Positions 35,001 to 46,177 of a DNA stretch of 64,000 bases are shown here, in pieces (the stretch's first letter is position 1; every line of letters starts with the position of its first letter). Both the position numbers and the translations under genes were made by a program. The notes beneath the pieces were generated by a model. The model did no database searches, was not told where the DNA came from, and was given only the letters and a program-made list of their open reading frames with translations. The stretch comes from Mortierella sp. BCC40632 (Eukaryota > Mortierellomycota > Mortierellomycetes > Mortierellales > Mortierellaceae), in contig WAEK01000006.1 of assembly GCA_011634665.1 (NCBI GenBank), positions 2,610,001-2,674,000 on the forward strand, given 5' to 3'.

Positions 35001-35249
35001 GGGGGGGGATTGTATCTTTTGAAGAAAAAAAGAAAAAAGAAAAGTGAGAGAAAATGGGAAAAGAGAAGGAGAAGGAAAGAGAAGGAATGGAGGTAGCCGA
35101 TCATTGTTGGTTGAGGTACTATGTAAAAAAGATAAAATTACTGGTGGTATCGAGGAAACTAATCGACCTGAAAGGAAAAAAAGAGAATGGATTTCTTTCT
35201 TTTTCTTTTTCTTTTCCTTTTCCTTTTTTTTTCTTTTCTTTTCTTTTTT
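31684..35249. other. 3.6-kb gene-poor intergenic region with simple repeats
   Basis: The left part is the promoter of the minus-strand membrane-protein gene and is purine-rich on + (pyrimidine-rich in its sense direction). It holds (GA)n at 31866-31882 and 31943-31991, then an A37 run at 32043-32079. Further right are a C10 run (32499-32508), GTT repeats (32930-32950), a T/A-run (33740-33766), GA repeats (34649-34672), and TC/T-rich blocks (35195-35250). Open frames here are simple-sequence translations or lack family features. No tRNA recognised. Confidence 0.6.
31943..32079. repeat. (GA)n microsatellite, GGAA-rich block and A37 run
   Basis: About 25 GA units are followed by GGAAGGAAGGAAGGAAGAAGG-type purine repeats and a long A-run. 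On the minus (sense) strand this is a CT/T tract lying 260-400 bp upstream of the membrane-protein start codon. Confidence 0.95.
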
Positions 35250-35561
35250 TTACGATGCCAGGATAGTAGCCGTGAAAAGCATCGCCAGGACCATGAACCC
35301 AGCTCTAGAAAGCCTTTGTGATCCAGATTCTCGGGTCTTGCACTCGTTGACATTGCAGAGGCGCATTTCCAACTTTTCAGATCCTGGGAAAGCTACACCG
35401 ATACCCTGGATCGTGTTGTTGAAAACACAGGAGAAGGCGACCTTTTGAGCTCTGCCAACCGTGTCACATTCGTTAAAGTTGGGGAAGGTGATACACTCTG
35501 TGCCGTTGTTGGGAAGAAGGCGGAATTGGCAGACGGGGCCAGTGGTTGGGCTGGTGGACAT
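35250..35561 (-). CDS. Small Cys-containing protein with hydrophobic C-terminus, unknown function
   Basis: Single-exon frame of 103 aa. No N-terminal signal peptide is apparent (MSTSPTTGPVCQFRLLPNNG). The body has six Cys (for example TECITFPNFNEC, VAFSC, LCNVNEC), compatible with disulfides or metal binding. The C-terminus is a short hydrophobic helix (AGFMVLAMLFTATILAS) that could be a tail anchor or GPI-type signal. A consensus-like TATA box (CATAAATAG, 35624-35632) lies 63 nt upstream of the ATG, with a short leader. This is the clearest core promoter in the window and argues for a real, possibly highly expressed gene. An upstream exon encoding a signal peptide cannot be excluded. I do not recognise the family. 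Confidence 0.55.
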   Translation of the reverse strand: MSTSPTTGPVCQFRLLPNNGTECITFPNFNECDTVGRAQKVAFSCVFNNTIQGIGVAFPGSEKLEMRLCNVNECKTRESGSQRLSRAGFMVLAMLFTATILAS

Positions 35562-35623
35562 GGTGAATGTGAATGCAGTTGAATGGTGAAGATGCAGAAT
35601 GAGATGAACCAGATGAGTAGAAG

Positions 35624-35632
35624 CTATTTATG
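35624..35632 (-). promoter_or_regulatory. TATA box of the small Cys-containing protein gene
   Basis: CATAAATAG on the minus strand, 63 nt before the start codon at 35561. The position is appropriate for a TSS about 30 nt downstream with a leader of 30-35 nt. Confidence 0.5.
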
Positions 35633-37449
35633 CACAAAGAGGTGGCTTTAAAAAAAAAGAAGAAGAAGAGGTACCATGGTTCAAGGTTTGGATGCCTTCA
35701 GCTAAAACAACCATTCTTTCCTGCCCCCGATCCTGGCTCTAGGCAAACTGAGCATCTCAATTTGGTTACCCTTATCTACTCTAGATCTGCACTCAATTTT
35801 TGTGAGAGATCGTATTTTGTTGTTGTTGTTGCACTCAATTGCTGCAACTGCCATTGATAGTCCCAGGGTTGTTCCTCTTTGCCCCTGATTTGCACCATCG
35901 TTCTTCGTATACTAATCTGGGGAGACATTGCTGCTGTTTCAGGAAAGGAACTTGTCAGGCATTATTTTTTCTTTCTCCCCTCTGACCATCTTTTTCATCT
36001 TATGTTAAGTAAAAGGCAAAGGGTGCCATCGTAGCTCTTTGCGAAATCGAGACGCGTGAAATATCGTTTATCACTCACCGCATTCGCACTGATGCTTAAT
36101 TCACTACCGAACACCGAACATGGCCATCGCTTAATGCTGTGTCCACATTTTGCCCTGTCTGCGTTTTCTATCAAGACGCAGCATTGAACCTTATGTGGTG
36201 ATGTCCAGTCAGGAAATTGTTGGTCGTCATCTCCTCTCTAACAAAGCCCTGTTCGCTCCAGACACATTGAATGTTGTTGGTGTTGGCATTGGCCCGTCTC
36301 TTGTACGAGTCTGGACAAAAATTTCCCGCTACCACAACAATGACGCACAGCTAAGCGAACAGGGCAGCGTCATGGTGAATTCCTGCAACCACTAATGCAT
36401 GACTCCCCTCCCCCCTCCAGACCTCAGCACGCTTGGTAGCTTTTGACTGGTCTCTTGGCTACTCCAAATTGCATCACCCTCCTACTTGAGACCTCCAAAT
36501 CCCATACTTGTAAGCTCCCGCCATCCCCTTTTGAAAACTTGGCTCCTGCCCCAACTACTAGTGGTCCTGGATGTTCACAAAGGTGGTTTTTTTTTTTTTT
36601 TTTTTTATTCGTTGCTCGAGTTTGCTTTCAGTTCCTCCCTGCATCTTATACTGCTCGCTGCAAGGCGCTGTCTCTTTCCAAGTTGTACCTGTTAGGATAG
36701 TGTGTGTGTGGATGCACATGTGTCCAGAGTAACCTCATTGTCCCGCTGACACTCTGAATGAGAGTGGTGTGAGAGAGCAACGGAGTCCAATGCATTTCCT
36801 GTACAGCAGGGATGGGACATGAGTTCTCGCAAATTGAATGTCCACAACAGGTTCTTCTCTCAGCGCGAGCGACCAGAAACCTCAATCTCGTGACGAACCC
36901 AATCCTGTGATGGATGTGTGGGTGTGGGATACTTTTTTCTTCCTATCCCTTCTCTTTCGTGAATCACTCACGCTCTCTCCACACTCCACTTCAGGCATAA
37001 AATGGACATGCTTGACACTCTTTTCCTGGCGACATCTGTCACCGAGACGGAGCCAAGATCACAGCAGCCAAGATATTTTCCTTTGGACTCTCATGCTGAG
37101 AGATGGAAGCATTGACCCAGAGCTGAAAACCTTCTGACATTGTGCGCTTGTCGACATTCAGATGCATGACACAGGAATACCATGTGATGTTCTATCACTG
37201 AGGTACACTGTCAAAACCCCAGTAGCTGCTTGACAGTTTCTTCCATTGGGTCATCTGCTTAGAACTCATGGCATGAACCAGGGCCGGAAACTGTCTTTTT
37301 GGCACTGGGAGCCTGTCTGCATCCCGACAATATGTTAAATTTGATGTTTTTCAGCAATGATAACGCATTCACACTGTTTCCATATATTGAGACAACAAAA
37401 GTAGTTCGCCACAATGTCACAAAAGCGAGGAAAGCTAACGATCTCGTAG
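35633..37449. other. Intergenic, no gene recognised
   Basis: This contains GTT repeats (35817-35830), a T-run (36588-36607) and scattered short open frames without recognisable domains. I see nothing supportable as a gene. Confidence 0.5.
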
Positions 37450-38750
37450 GAGGAAATGACATGGATCAATTTAGCAGACGATAAGTCAGTAGCCGCATTC
37501 ATTACGAAGTTTGAATTGAACGATAAACTTACGGCACACTATCGCGACCGCCGTCTTATCGGGAGCACTAGCATTTCCAAGACTGACAGAAGGCGTCTCC
37601 TTGATGAACTCAACTGGTGGAAAACTAACAAAGGAAGCAGTTATGGACAGATCGTCCAATACACCTCTCCACAATGAGAACGCCAGTTGACCTTGCTGGT
37701 GCTGCCGAGCTATATGTAAGGCTATCTTTCCATACCTATGATACACGATCGGCAAGGCAACGACGACGTCAACTGCTCCTCACAAGATCGACAAGATGGC
37801 GATGATGTCGATGACTAGGGTTACTGTTTAACAGCTACATATATGGCATGTCTTAAACTGACAAACTCTGTATGTCAACGACTTCTATAAGTTGCCAAAA
37901 AGCGACCAGAAGAGGAAACGGAAGTAGAATCAAGCAAGCGACGCTGATTGAGCTTCAGCTCCACAGTCTCGACCATGGCCTCGACCTCTGACTCTCTCTA
38001 CTTACACCATGGATCGCGGATATCTTCAGAGTCAGATATGTACGTCTACAACTTTCTGGTGTGAGGGGCGGCCAAGAGGACTTAGGTCTCGAGACACCAT
38101 GGATACACAATGACGTCCACATTAGCAAGGACTTGATGGCATTCCGGGATGCTGTATTTTTTTTTTTTTTTTTTTTTTTTTCGGGAAGTCCCTAATGCTC
38201 TTTTCTTTCCTAATTTGTTTAAAAGGACGAGCGTACTAGATGAAACAAGAGGGCAAGACTCGCGTCTCCTCTTCCCAAGACTTTTCTCTTGTGACCCAGC
38301 TTCGTGATTGTTCTTGTTCATTGGTTCACACGGAGAGCAAGACCACCACTAACAAGGGCTCATCGCAGATCTGGGATGACTTTGCTAAGTTGGGACAGGA
38401 GCTGAAGCACTCTCTTGATACTCTGATCGTCCAGGAGCCCAGTGGCCCCGTGTTGGTGATCGGGATTCTTCTCGCAGGTAAGAAGGATTTTTTTGACACC
38501 TCATGTACATTTTATCTCGATTTATTACTAGAACCGGCCCTTCTGTCATTAAGATATAACTTGAGGTTCTTTGAGATGACCATCCAGTCTGAGGGTGTAT
38601 ACATCCTCAAAAAGTATGCAGATTGCTACTTGTTCAACAAAGCCGAGAACATGTTCCCACTTTGTAGGTTCCTTGAAATCCTCGAGACGACAAAGGAACA
38701 TGGTTTGAATTTTTTTTTACAATAGCGAATGAGAGTCGTACCATATCAAA
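37450..38750 (+). pseudogene. Relic of an unrecognised multi-exon gene
   Basis: Two fragments look protein-like. One is SVAAFITKFELNDKLTAHYR...LLDELNWWKTNKGSSYGQIV (about 37488-37660). The other is SSQIWDDFAKLGQELKHSLD...GPVLVIGILLAG (about 38340-38478), which ends at a GTAAGA donor; an acceptor at 38530 is followed by LRYNLRFFEMTIQSEGVYIL...ENMFPLCRFLEIL. After that the frame decays into stops. The region between the fragments has no long frame and carries a T22 run (38158-38179). I think this is a broken member of a fungal gene family, but I cannot name it. Confidence 0.35.
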
Positions 38751-39506
38751 ACGTGGATAGCACTAACTCCCTTCTATAGATCATGGTAGAGAGAACTCTT
38801 GTAAATCTTTGAGCTGTCAAGATATCGCCATTAGAGACACTGTTGGTGCCTTTAGGTTGGCTTCGACCGTCTTACGCCAAACAAAGGAAGATATTGTTGT
38901 CAGATTAGAGTGTTCTTGTAAGCAGAGCTCTACTCTGACAACACTGGTCAATGATTCCGCGATGTGAGCCGGTGATGCCTCAATACCCTGTGAAATGACT
39001 CGAGTCTCCTATTGAAGTAATGTAGACCTGAACACTTCCCAACCTCACTTTATGTAGGTGTATAGCATTTACTAGTCAAAATACCTTCACGCATTCAAAA
39101 ACAATGGTAGGGTTTTTACTCTTTCAAACCTACCTATCCAAAACGACTCTCCAACATTGACTTGGGATGGAGATAGACTCTCCCTTGTCAAAGAGAGAGA
39201 GTGAGTGAGAGAGTGAGTGAGAGAGTGAGAGGTGTTTGCTCCAGCAAGAGCTCCAAAGACTGGATTGGATGAGGCGTGAAATGCGCGCACAGTGCATTCA
39301 TGTGATGAGCTAAGTCAAGACTCGCTCCCTTTTTTTTTTCCTCTCCTCTCTCTCTTCTCACTCTTTCTCTCTTCTCGCTCTTTCTCTCTTCTCTCTCTTT
39401 CTCTCTTTCTCTTTCTCTTCTCCTCTCTCCTCCCTCTCCTCTCTCTCCTCTCCTCTCACCCCTTCCATTGGCCCTGGATCTGCTTTCGCAACATCCTTCA
39501 TCCATC
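38751..39506. promoter_or_regulatory. Upstream region of the 5-phosphatase gene, CT-rich leader
   Basis: GAGTGAGA-type repeats lie at 39191-39232. From 39332 to 39470 the + strand is almost pure CT (CTCTCTTTCTC patterns) and runs to within 40 bp of the start codon. No gene recognised in 38751-39190. Confidence 0.5.
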
Positions 39507-41573
39507 ATGGCATCCATTCCACAGCACCAGCCCATTGTCCTCGTTGGCACATTCAACATGAGCCAACGGCCCATCGAACAGGACCTATCTGACTGGCTGG
39601 CCACCCATCCGTCCCTGTCCTCTGTTGCTGGTGACTCGGCTCCCGCGAGCCCCGTTGATGGCTCTGTTGCCGACTCGGCATCATTCACCACGGTAGTCTC
39701 GGCACCTATCATGCCCGACATTGTCGCTGTTGCCCTCCAAGAGTTTGTTCCTTATCCCGACGCCTTTATCCACGACACTTATAACATCCGCCGAAAGATC
39801 GATGGTCTTGGCAACGCCATTCTCAGGACCTTGCACCGGACCTGTCCAGGCTTTCGGTTCACACTCATCTCCCAGACGGCACAGGTGGGCTTGATCCTGT
39901 TCATCTTCACTCGAGACGGGAACATGACCGAGTACATCGAGAATGTCTCGAATGCTGCTGTAGGCACCGGACCCGTTGGCATGGGCAATAAGGGTGCCAT
40001 TGCAACCCGATTGTCCGTCAGACTTCCTGTTACCTCCATCAGCCTGCGCTCGACCTTTGATATCTGCTTTATCAACGCCCACCTGAGCGCACATCTCAAG
40101 AACATCAAGAGGAGAAACGACGACTATGTGGCCATTTGTCGTCGGATGGTCTTTGTCAACGATACTGAGAATCACGTTGAAGGTGCAGTCTTTGAATATC
40201 AGGAACGACTTTCTTCCAGTTCGGTAGGGTCCTCGCTCGACTTGCCTAATGACGCTGAGGATTCCCAAGAATCCTTCCAGCCAGACAATGACTCCCGGCC
40301 ACTCCTACCCAACTCTGGCTATGGCCAACATCGCAAAAAAGGCACTAACCAGGGTCGACACTCACGGAGAGGGTCGCGCGCGAAGCGAGCAGTTCAATGG
40401 GAAGAGTCTATTTTCTCCTGTGACTACATCTTCTGGGCGGGAGACCTCAACTACCGCCTTGACCTCGCTCAGTCTGACGGATCGCTCAAGCAAAAAAAGA
40501 CTCCAATGCCAAAACATCCTCAGGACCTCTTGTCCCAGTCAACGCCTCCAGACATGACATCATCCGACATTGTACACACAATCAACCAGGGCTACTTCAG
40601 ACAACTCTACAGCCACGACCAGCTATCTGCTCAGCGAAAGACCCTCAATGTGTTCCGTGGGTTCCATGAGGCCCCCCTGGCATTTGCCCCGACATACAAG
40701 TTTAAAAAGGGGACGAACCAGTACGACATTGAAAAGCGAGTACCTGCCTGGACAGACCGAGTACTTTGGTTTGTGCATGCTCGAGACGCAACGAGTCATG
40801 ACGAGGACAAGGAGGACGAGCTTGATGCCTGGGATGAACATTCTCAGGGACTGGGTCAAGGTCGATTGCCTTTAGAGCCCGCAGGATGGCGTAGTGTGGT
40901 ACACTCTCGCCAGGCATCTGCAAACCCAGGAGCTTGGTTAGGGTCCAAGTCTCGAGGTACATACTCAAGCCTATCAAAGAAAGGAAGCACACGCGTACCC
41001 ATCCATCCCAACATATTTCAGCCTCCGAACGGAGTGTTGACGACGGAGCCAACCCATGAAACTCAAGCAAGTTCTGGGAATGACTCTATTGCTCCTCCTC
41101 CATACCGCTCACCCCTCTCAACGGCTGTGTCTCCTAGTCCATCTGGATCCATCTCTTCGCGGAATAGCTATGGCCAGTCACCACAGTTGCAGCAGTTATC
41201 TCAGGCAACACAGGCACCCCTTACACAATCCCCAGCATCGACCTTGATGGTGAACAGCAACTCAACCAAGAGTCCACTTTTGATTCATTATTACACATCT
41301 CACCCATTCTACAAGACTTCAGACCACAAGCCTGTCTCGGCTCTCTTCACACTTTTGCCTCAAAACTTGGCGACATCACAGGAGCAAAGCCCCTATGGTA
41401 TCGATAAGACTTGGCGACGAAAGAAATGGATTGGCAAGAAGCTGACTACGGTTGTTGGGCATTGTTTGCGTTGGGGATTCTTGGTTCTTGGGATGGGTCT
41501 TTTCCTTGGACTGTTTGTGGCTATCCGGCGGCTCCTACAAAAAAAAAAAAAAAAAAAGCGTTTGTATGTATGA
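39507..41573 (+). CDS. Inositol polyphosphate 5-phosphatase, tail-anchored
   Basis: Single exon, 688 aa. I chose the ATG at 39507 (MASIPQHQPIVLVGTFNMSQ); the family core starts at VGTFN. Catalytic motifs include PDIVAVALQEFVPYP, PVGMGNKGAIATRL, CFINAHLSAH, FWAGDLNYRL (from about residue 310), PAWTDRVLW (about 413) and TSDHKPVSALF (about 605), all typical of Mg-dependent 5-phosphatases acting on PI(4,5)P2 and inositol phosphates. A transmembrane helix near the C-terminus (CLRWGFLVLGMGLFLGLFVA, about 652-671) resembles yeast Inp54, a tail-anchored ER 5-phosphatase. Two Ser/Pro-rich insertions (about 235-290 and 450-590) interrupt or extend the core. The last residues are six Lys from an A19 run (41539-41557), then RLYV. 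Gene complete. Confidence 0.93.
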   Translation: MASIPQHQPIVLVGTFNMSQRPIEQDLSDWLATHPSLSSVAGDSAPASPVDGSVADSASFTTVVSAPIMPDIVAVALQEFVPYPDAFIHDTYNIRRKIDGLGNAILRTLHRTCPGFRFTLISQTAQVGLILFIFTRDGNMTEYIENVSNAAVGTGPVGMGNKGAIATRLSVRLPVTSISLRSTFDICFINAHLSAHLKNIKRRNDDYVAICRRMVFVNDTENHVEGAVFEYQERLSSSSVGSSLDLPNDAEDSQESFQPDNDSRPLLPNSGYGQHRKKGTNQGRHSRRGSRAKRAVQWEESIFSCDYIFWAGDLNYRLDLAQSDGSLKQKKTPMPKHPQDLLSQSTPPDMTSSDIVHTINQGYFRQLYSHDQLSAQRKTLNVFRGFHEAPLAFAPTYKFKKGTNQYDIEKRVPAWTDRVLWFVHARDATSHDEDKEDELDAWDEHSQGLGQGRLPLEPAGWRSVVHSRQASANPGAWLGSKSRGTYSSLSKKGSTRVPIHPNIFQPPNGVLTTEPTHETQASSGNDSIAPPPYRSPLSTAVSPSPSGSISSRNSYGQSPQLQQLSQATQAPLTQSPASTLMVNSNSTKSPLLIHYYTSHPFYKTSDHKPVSALFTLLPQNLATSQEQSPYGIDKTWRRKKWIGKKLTTVVGHCLRWGFLVLGMGLFLGLFVAIRRLLQKKKKKKRLYV

Positions 41574-43130
41574 GAAATAACCTCGATGTAAGGGGGAGGT
41601 TAGGAAGAGAAGGGAGGAGAAGAGAGAGAGATATCCAAGTCATTTATCATGATCTGGCCCTACTGAAAGCCTTGCATCCAATACCTAATAAAAACGCGTT
41701 TCGGTAGAGAAAAGAAATGGCCAGTGAGATACCACCTACAATCAGCGCTAACTTATTGTATATATTTAAGAATTAAAAAAAAAAAAAAAAACTTACTGAG
41801 ATGAGACGAAAATGTTGTTCTCCGTAGATGCAACAGAGGCTATGTAGGCGACCGAAGGGTACCTTGTTGACGAAGGAGAAATTTAAAACTGTCTTGGTTC
41901 GGTAAATAAGTAGAATGGGATAAGTAAATCAATCACAAGAGCAGTGTCCTTTTTTTGGGAATTTCCTGAGAAAAAGTCTCCTCAAACTCGCCAACTATTT
42001 CTTTTCTCAACATGGCAGACACCAAACAATTGGTCCGCCAAGGCAATGGAGATCTCAAAACCTATGATGACTGAGAGTGATGGTACTGCTAGTTGTCATG
42101 CCTCTTTCCTCGGATGAAGAGAGTACAAAGCTCCCTGAATGTGTAGATAACCGGTTTTAGTAGGGTGAGAACAACAAGATTGGAGATCGATTATCCTGTA
42201 TTGTAATACCCTTCTTGATTGATAGTATGAGAAGAATGCTGGAGTGTATTGGAGAGTCTGGATAGAAGATCCGGAGGGGCACCGCCGAGACCGCAGTCGG
42301 TGTAGGGAAAAATAAAAAAAAAAAAAAAAAAGCACAGGAGCGGCCATCGAAGGTGGTTTGGGCAAACTTTCTTTTGTGGCTTCACTGTATACCCTAGACA
42401 AGATCGCAGTAGCTGTCATTTTCGACTCTTCTCCTCTTCTTGGAGGGATCCTTATTTCACATACCATAACGCATAAGCTTTTCGGGCTTGGCGTACACAT
42501 TCTTTTAGATCCATGTAGCGACGCTCTCGGCCATGCGATACGGGTATGAGGAGAGCAAAAAATAAGGGAAAGTGACCCAATATAGAAACGATAGTGCATA
42601 TGTGACCTCTGTAGCTTTTTACTCCAGAAAAATAAAGATGTTCGACATCTGCCTGCCAAGACTTGCCAAGGTTCCACAGAGAGTGCCACCAGTCTATGCC
42701 GATTGCATTTGTTGACTCTGAACCTCGGCATTTTTAAGGTTATATGCTCTCCAGGGAACTTTGCACGTCTCACGAGTGGCTGCGGATATTTGCTCTTTTG
42801 GGTGTGACGACCCTGACTCCTCCCACGACACGACTCGGAGTCGCTCTCAATCGGGTTTTCATCCGCCGTCGTGAACAAAGCTCACTTTGCCATATAAAAG
42901 GTGAGGGCTAAGATGAAAAAAGAGAGGAAAAAAAAACAACAACAAAATCCAAAAAAAAGACAAGGTCGCCTCCTTCGCCTTTTAGTTTATTTTTTTTCTC
43001 TTTTCTTCCTTTCTCTACGACCATTATCTTCTTCAATTTTACCTCTTTCTCCGCCTCCTATCCCTCCACTCCCTCTTCTTTCTTCACGATCTGTTTCAAT
43101 CTTACTTAAAGGCCTAGGCAGACCATCAAA
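41574..43130. other. Intergenic region; promoter of the ABC transporter
   Basis: No gene supported. A minus-strand open frame at 42096-42878 lacks recognisable domains. A-runs lie at 41776-41791 and 42314-42331. From 42965 the + strand is pyrimidine-rich (TTCTTCCTTTCTC) up to the transporter start. Confidence 0.5.
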
Positions 43131-46100
43131 ATGCCATACTGTGATAGCGAGAGTTGGGGTGTCTTCAGCCACCGGAGGTCCATGGACTTTACCCAATGCT
43201 TCCAAGACAGGCAAGTTTCCATTTCATGATTTTTTTTCTCGGGTCTGAAATTCAGAAGACCCTGTGGCTCATCTTCTTCTCCTCTGGGATTATAGTGTAA
43301 TCACCTTGCTCCCAAGCACAGTTCTTCTTTTGACACTTTCACCACGACTGTACAAGGTGATATCCAAACATCGATTGGAGGGTGCCCGCCTGAATCCGAT
43401 CTATGTGATCAAATTTTCACTAGTCATTGTGGCCCTTTTCGTCCAGATTGGGTTCCTGGCAAGGCTAGTATCGAACGAGGGATACCCATCCTCAACTCTA
43501 CTTAGCACAATTCTTTCAATCGTCTCTATGGTAAGCCAAAGTGAGAGAGTGAGAGAGTGAGAGAGTGAGAGGGAGGGGCAGGGGAAAGCTCGGAACACAA
43601 GGCCGACCTTCTGCCGCTTTCTTTTTAGTTTCCAAAGAAGGGCATCTTCATACAACCCGCAGGTGATCTTGCATAGCCTCCTCCAAACCAATCTTAAGGT
43701 TTAAGGTGGGCGGCGTCTCGCTCAGCTTGGGTCTCATGCCCAATCAACCAGAACATGGTGGATCTCGGTCCTTGCCCCTCTCAAAACCAAATCTAACACT
43801 CCCCTCTCCGTCCCTGTATTCTTATCAATAGTTAGGAGCAGTGGCTCTTCACCACTTTGAGCACTTCAACATGTTCCATCCCTCTACAACCCTAATCCTC
43901 TACTGGCTCTCTACGTCCCTGTTTTCTATTTTCCCTACACGACTCTGGATCGAGGAGAAAGGATTTGACCATGGCTCCGAGGCAGCGCTCAAGCTCACTT
44001 TCACGGTGGTCTCTTTCTTGGTGTTTATTCTTGAGAACATTCCTAAGCCCAAGCGCAAGACTGCGCTCTCTCGCCCCAACGAAGGTCCTATCCCAAGCTT
44101 TCTCCAAGGGTTCGATCATGGCGAAAACGATATTGAGAAACTAGTCATCGCTCCCTCACAAGCCAATCCCTCTCCTGAACTTTGGTCCAACTTTTTCGCA
44201 CGAATTTCATTCCTCTGGTTGTTGCCTCTTTTGAGACTGGGAAAGAAAAAAACGTTGAGAATGGAGGATATCTGGAGTCTTCATCCCAAGTTGTTGTCCT
44301 ATCCTTTGTACATGACCACCAAGGCCAGACTCGATGCCGACGAGGCTATTCAAAAGCAAAAAGAGGAGTCCCAAAGAGCCCAAGGCGACTTCCTCGACGA
44401 GAAGAATCAGATCAAGAACGAGCTGGGAGTGACCACCAAGAAAAAGGTCCCCAAGAAACGTTTCAGTCTGACAGGAACAATCATACACACTGTTGGATGG
44501 GGACTCTTGTCAGCTGCGGTCCCTCGTTTGCTCTATATCGCCGCCGCCTATGTTCGTCCCATCTTATTCAAGAAAATGATTGGGTTTATGAGCAGCTACA
44601 GCAAAGACAACAAGCCTGAGGACAAATATGCCCCACAAGAAGCTTGGATAGGTTTTGGTCTCTTGATTGCCATCCTGGCCTCGTCCGTTCTGGCCTCACT
44701 CTTTGATGCTCAATTCCGCAACATTTGTTTCAACGCTGGTTTGAAGGCTCGTGGAGTGTTTGTCAACCTGATTTACCGGAAAGCTCTTCGGTTGAGTACC
44801 ACGACTCGTCAAGAAGGAATGGGTGCGATTGTCAACCATATGAGTGCAGATGTGGACAAGGTGGTAGCCCTGTTCCAGATCATTCATTATTCTTGGAGTT
44901 GTCTGCTCGAGATCATCATCGCCATCGCACTGCTCTACGACCTGGTCCAGTATGCAATCTTTGCAAGTGTGGGTGTGATTGTTGTTATCCTCGTGATCAA
45001 TGTCATTGGCGCACCCTTTATTGGCAAATACCAAAAGTTGATGATGAAGAACTCGGACCATCGCATGAAGTTGATCACAGAATTGGTCAACTCGATCAAG
45101 GCCGTCAAACTCTATGGCTGGGAAAAATTCTTTGCAGACAGGATCTCGACAGCTCGTGCTCAGCAGTTGAAGGAACTTCGGAGATTCTTTGGTTCTGTCG
45201 CCATTGTCAATACGTTCATGAACTCTATCGCGCCTTTCTCGATCTTTACGACCTTGTCTGTCTACACGTTGATTGCCACACCGGAGGCTCCTCTGGATAC
45301 AGAGAGGATCTTTACGACCATTACGCTCATCAACATGATTGATGGACCTGTCTGGCTTATCTCGGATGCCATCTCGAACATCATTTCCGGCAAGGTGGCA
45401 TTTGACCGACTCCAAGAGTTCCTGCAGTCAGAGGAGGTTGAGGATGAGAATGTTGTTCGAACCAAGGATCCAGAAACCTCCAACTACTCGGTCGAGATTG
45501 AGAACGGTACTTTTGGTTGGTACACACCTGCCGCCATCGAGGCTCTGGCCGAGAAGAAGGAAAAGGAGGCCAAGGAAAAGGCCAAGAAGGAAGCAAAGGA
45601 GAAAAAGTCCAAGAAAGAACCCAAGAAGGCGACTCAGACCCCGGACATGTCCACAATCACTGAATCTCTGGAAGAAAAGACAGTCGCTGAGCAATCGAGT
45701 GCAGATTCCACGAGCAACGGGCCAGACAACGAAGCATCCCGCGACAGCTATGGACCCGTCTTGCATGATATCCAACTTCAGATCAAGCGAGGATCTTTAA
45801 CTGCAGTGGTGGGTCGAGTAGGCGAGGGCAAGTCATCTCTTGTGGCCGCAATGTTGGGAGAGATGTACAAGTACTCGGGCAAAGTCCGTTCGTATGGATC
45901 TGTGGCCTATGTTGCTCAAACTGCCTGGATTATGAATGATACGGTGCGGAATAATATTTTGTTTGGTCGGCCCTTTGATCGGGAACGGTACTTGAACACT
46001 GTTCGAGCTTGCGCACTGGCTCCAGACTTCAAGATGCTTATCAACGGCGACCGTACAGTCATTGGAGAGAAGGTAATGGGAGGAGAGGGATTACTGGAAA

Positions 46101-46146
46101 TGATAATGTGAATGACCGGGAGAAGAAAGAATACGGCTCGTCTGAC

Positions 46147-46177
<31 letters not shown>

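Noticed and set aside
42096..42878. 260-codon minus-strand open frame
   Set aside because: No recognisable domain, passes through an A/T homopolymer, and lies in the intergenic region upstream of the transporter.
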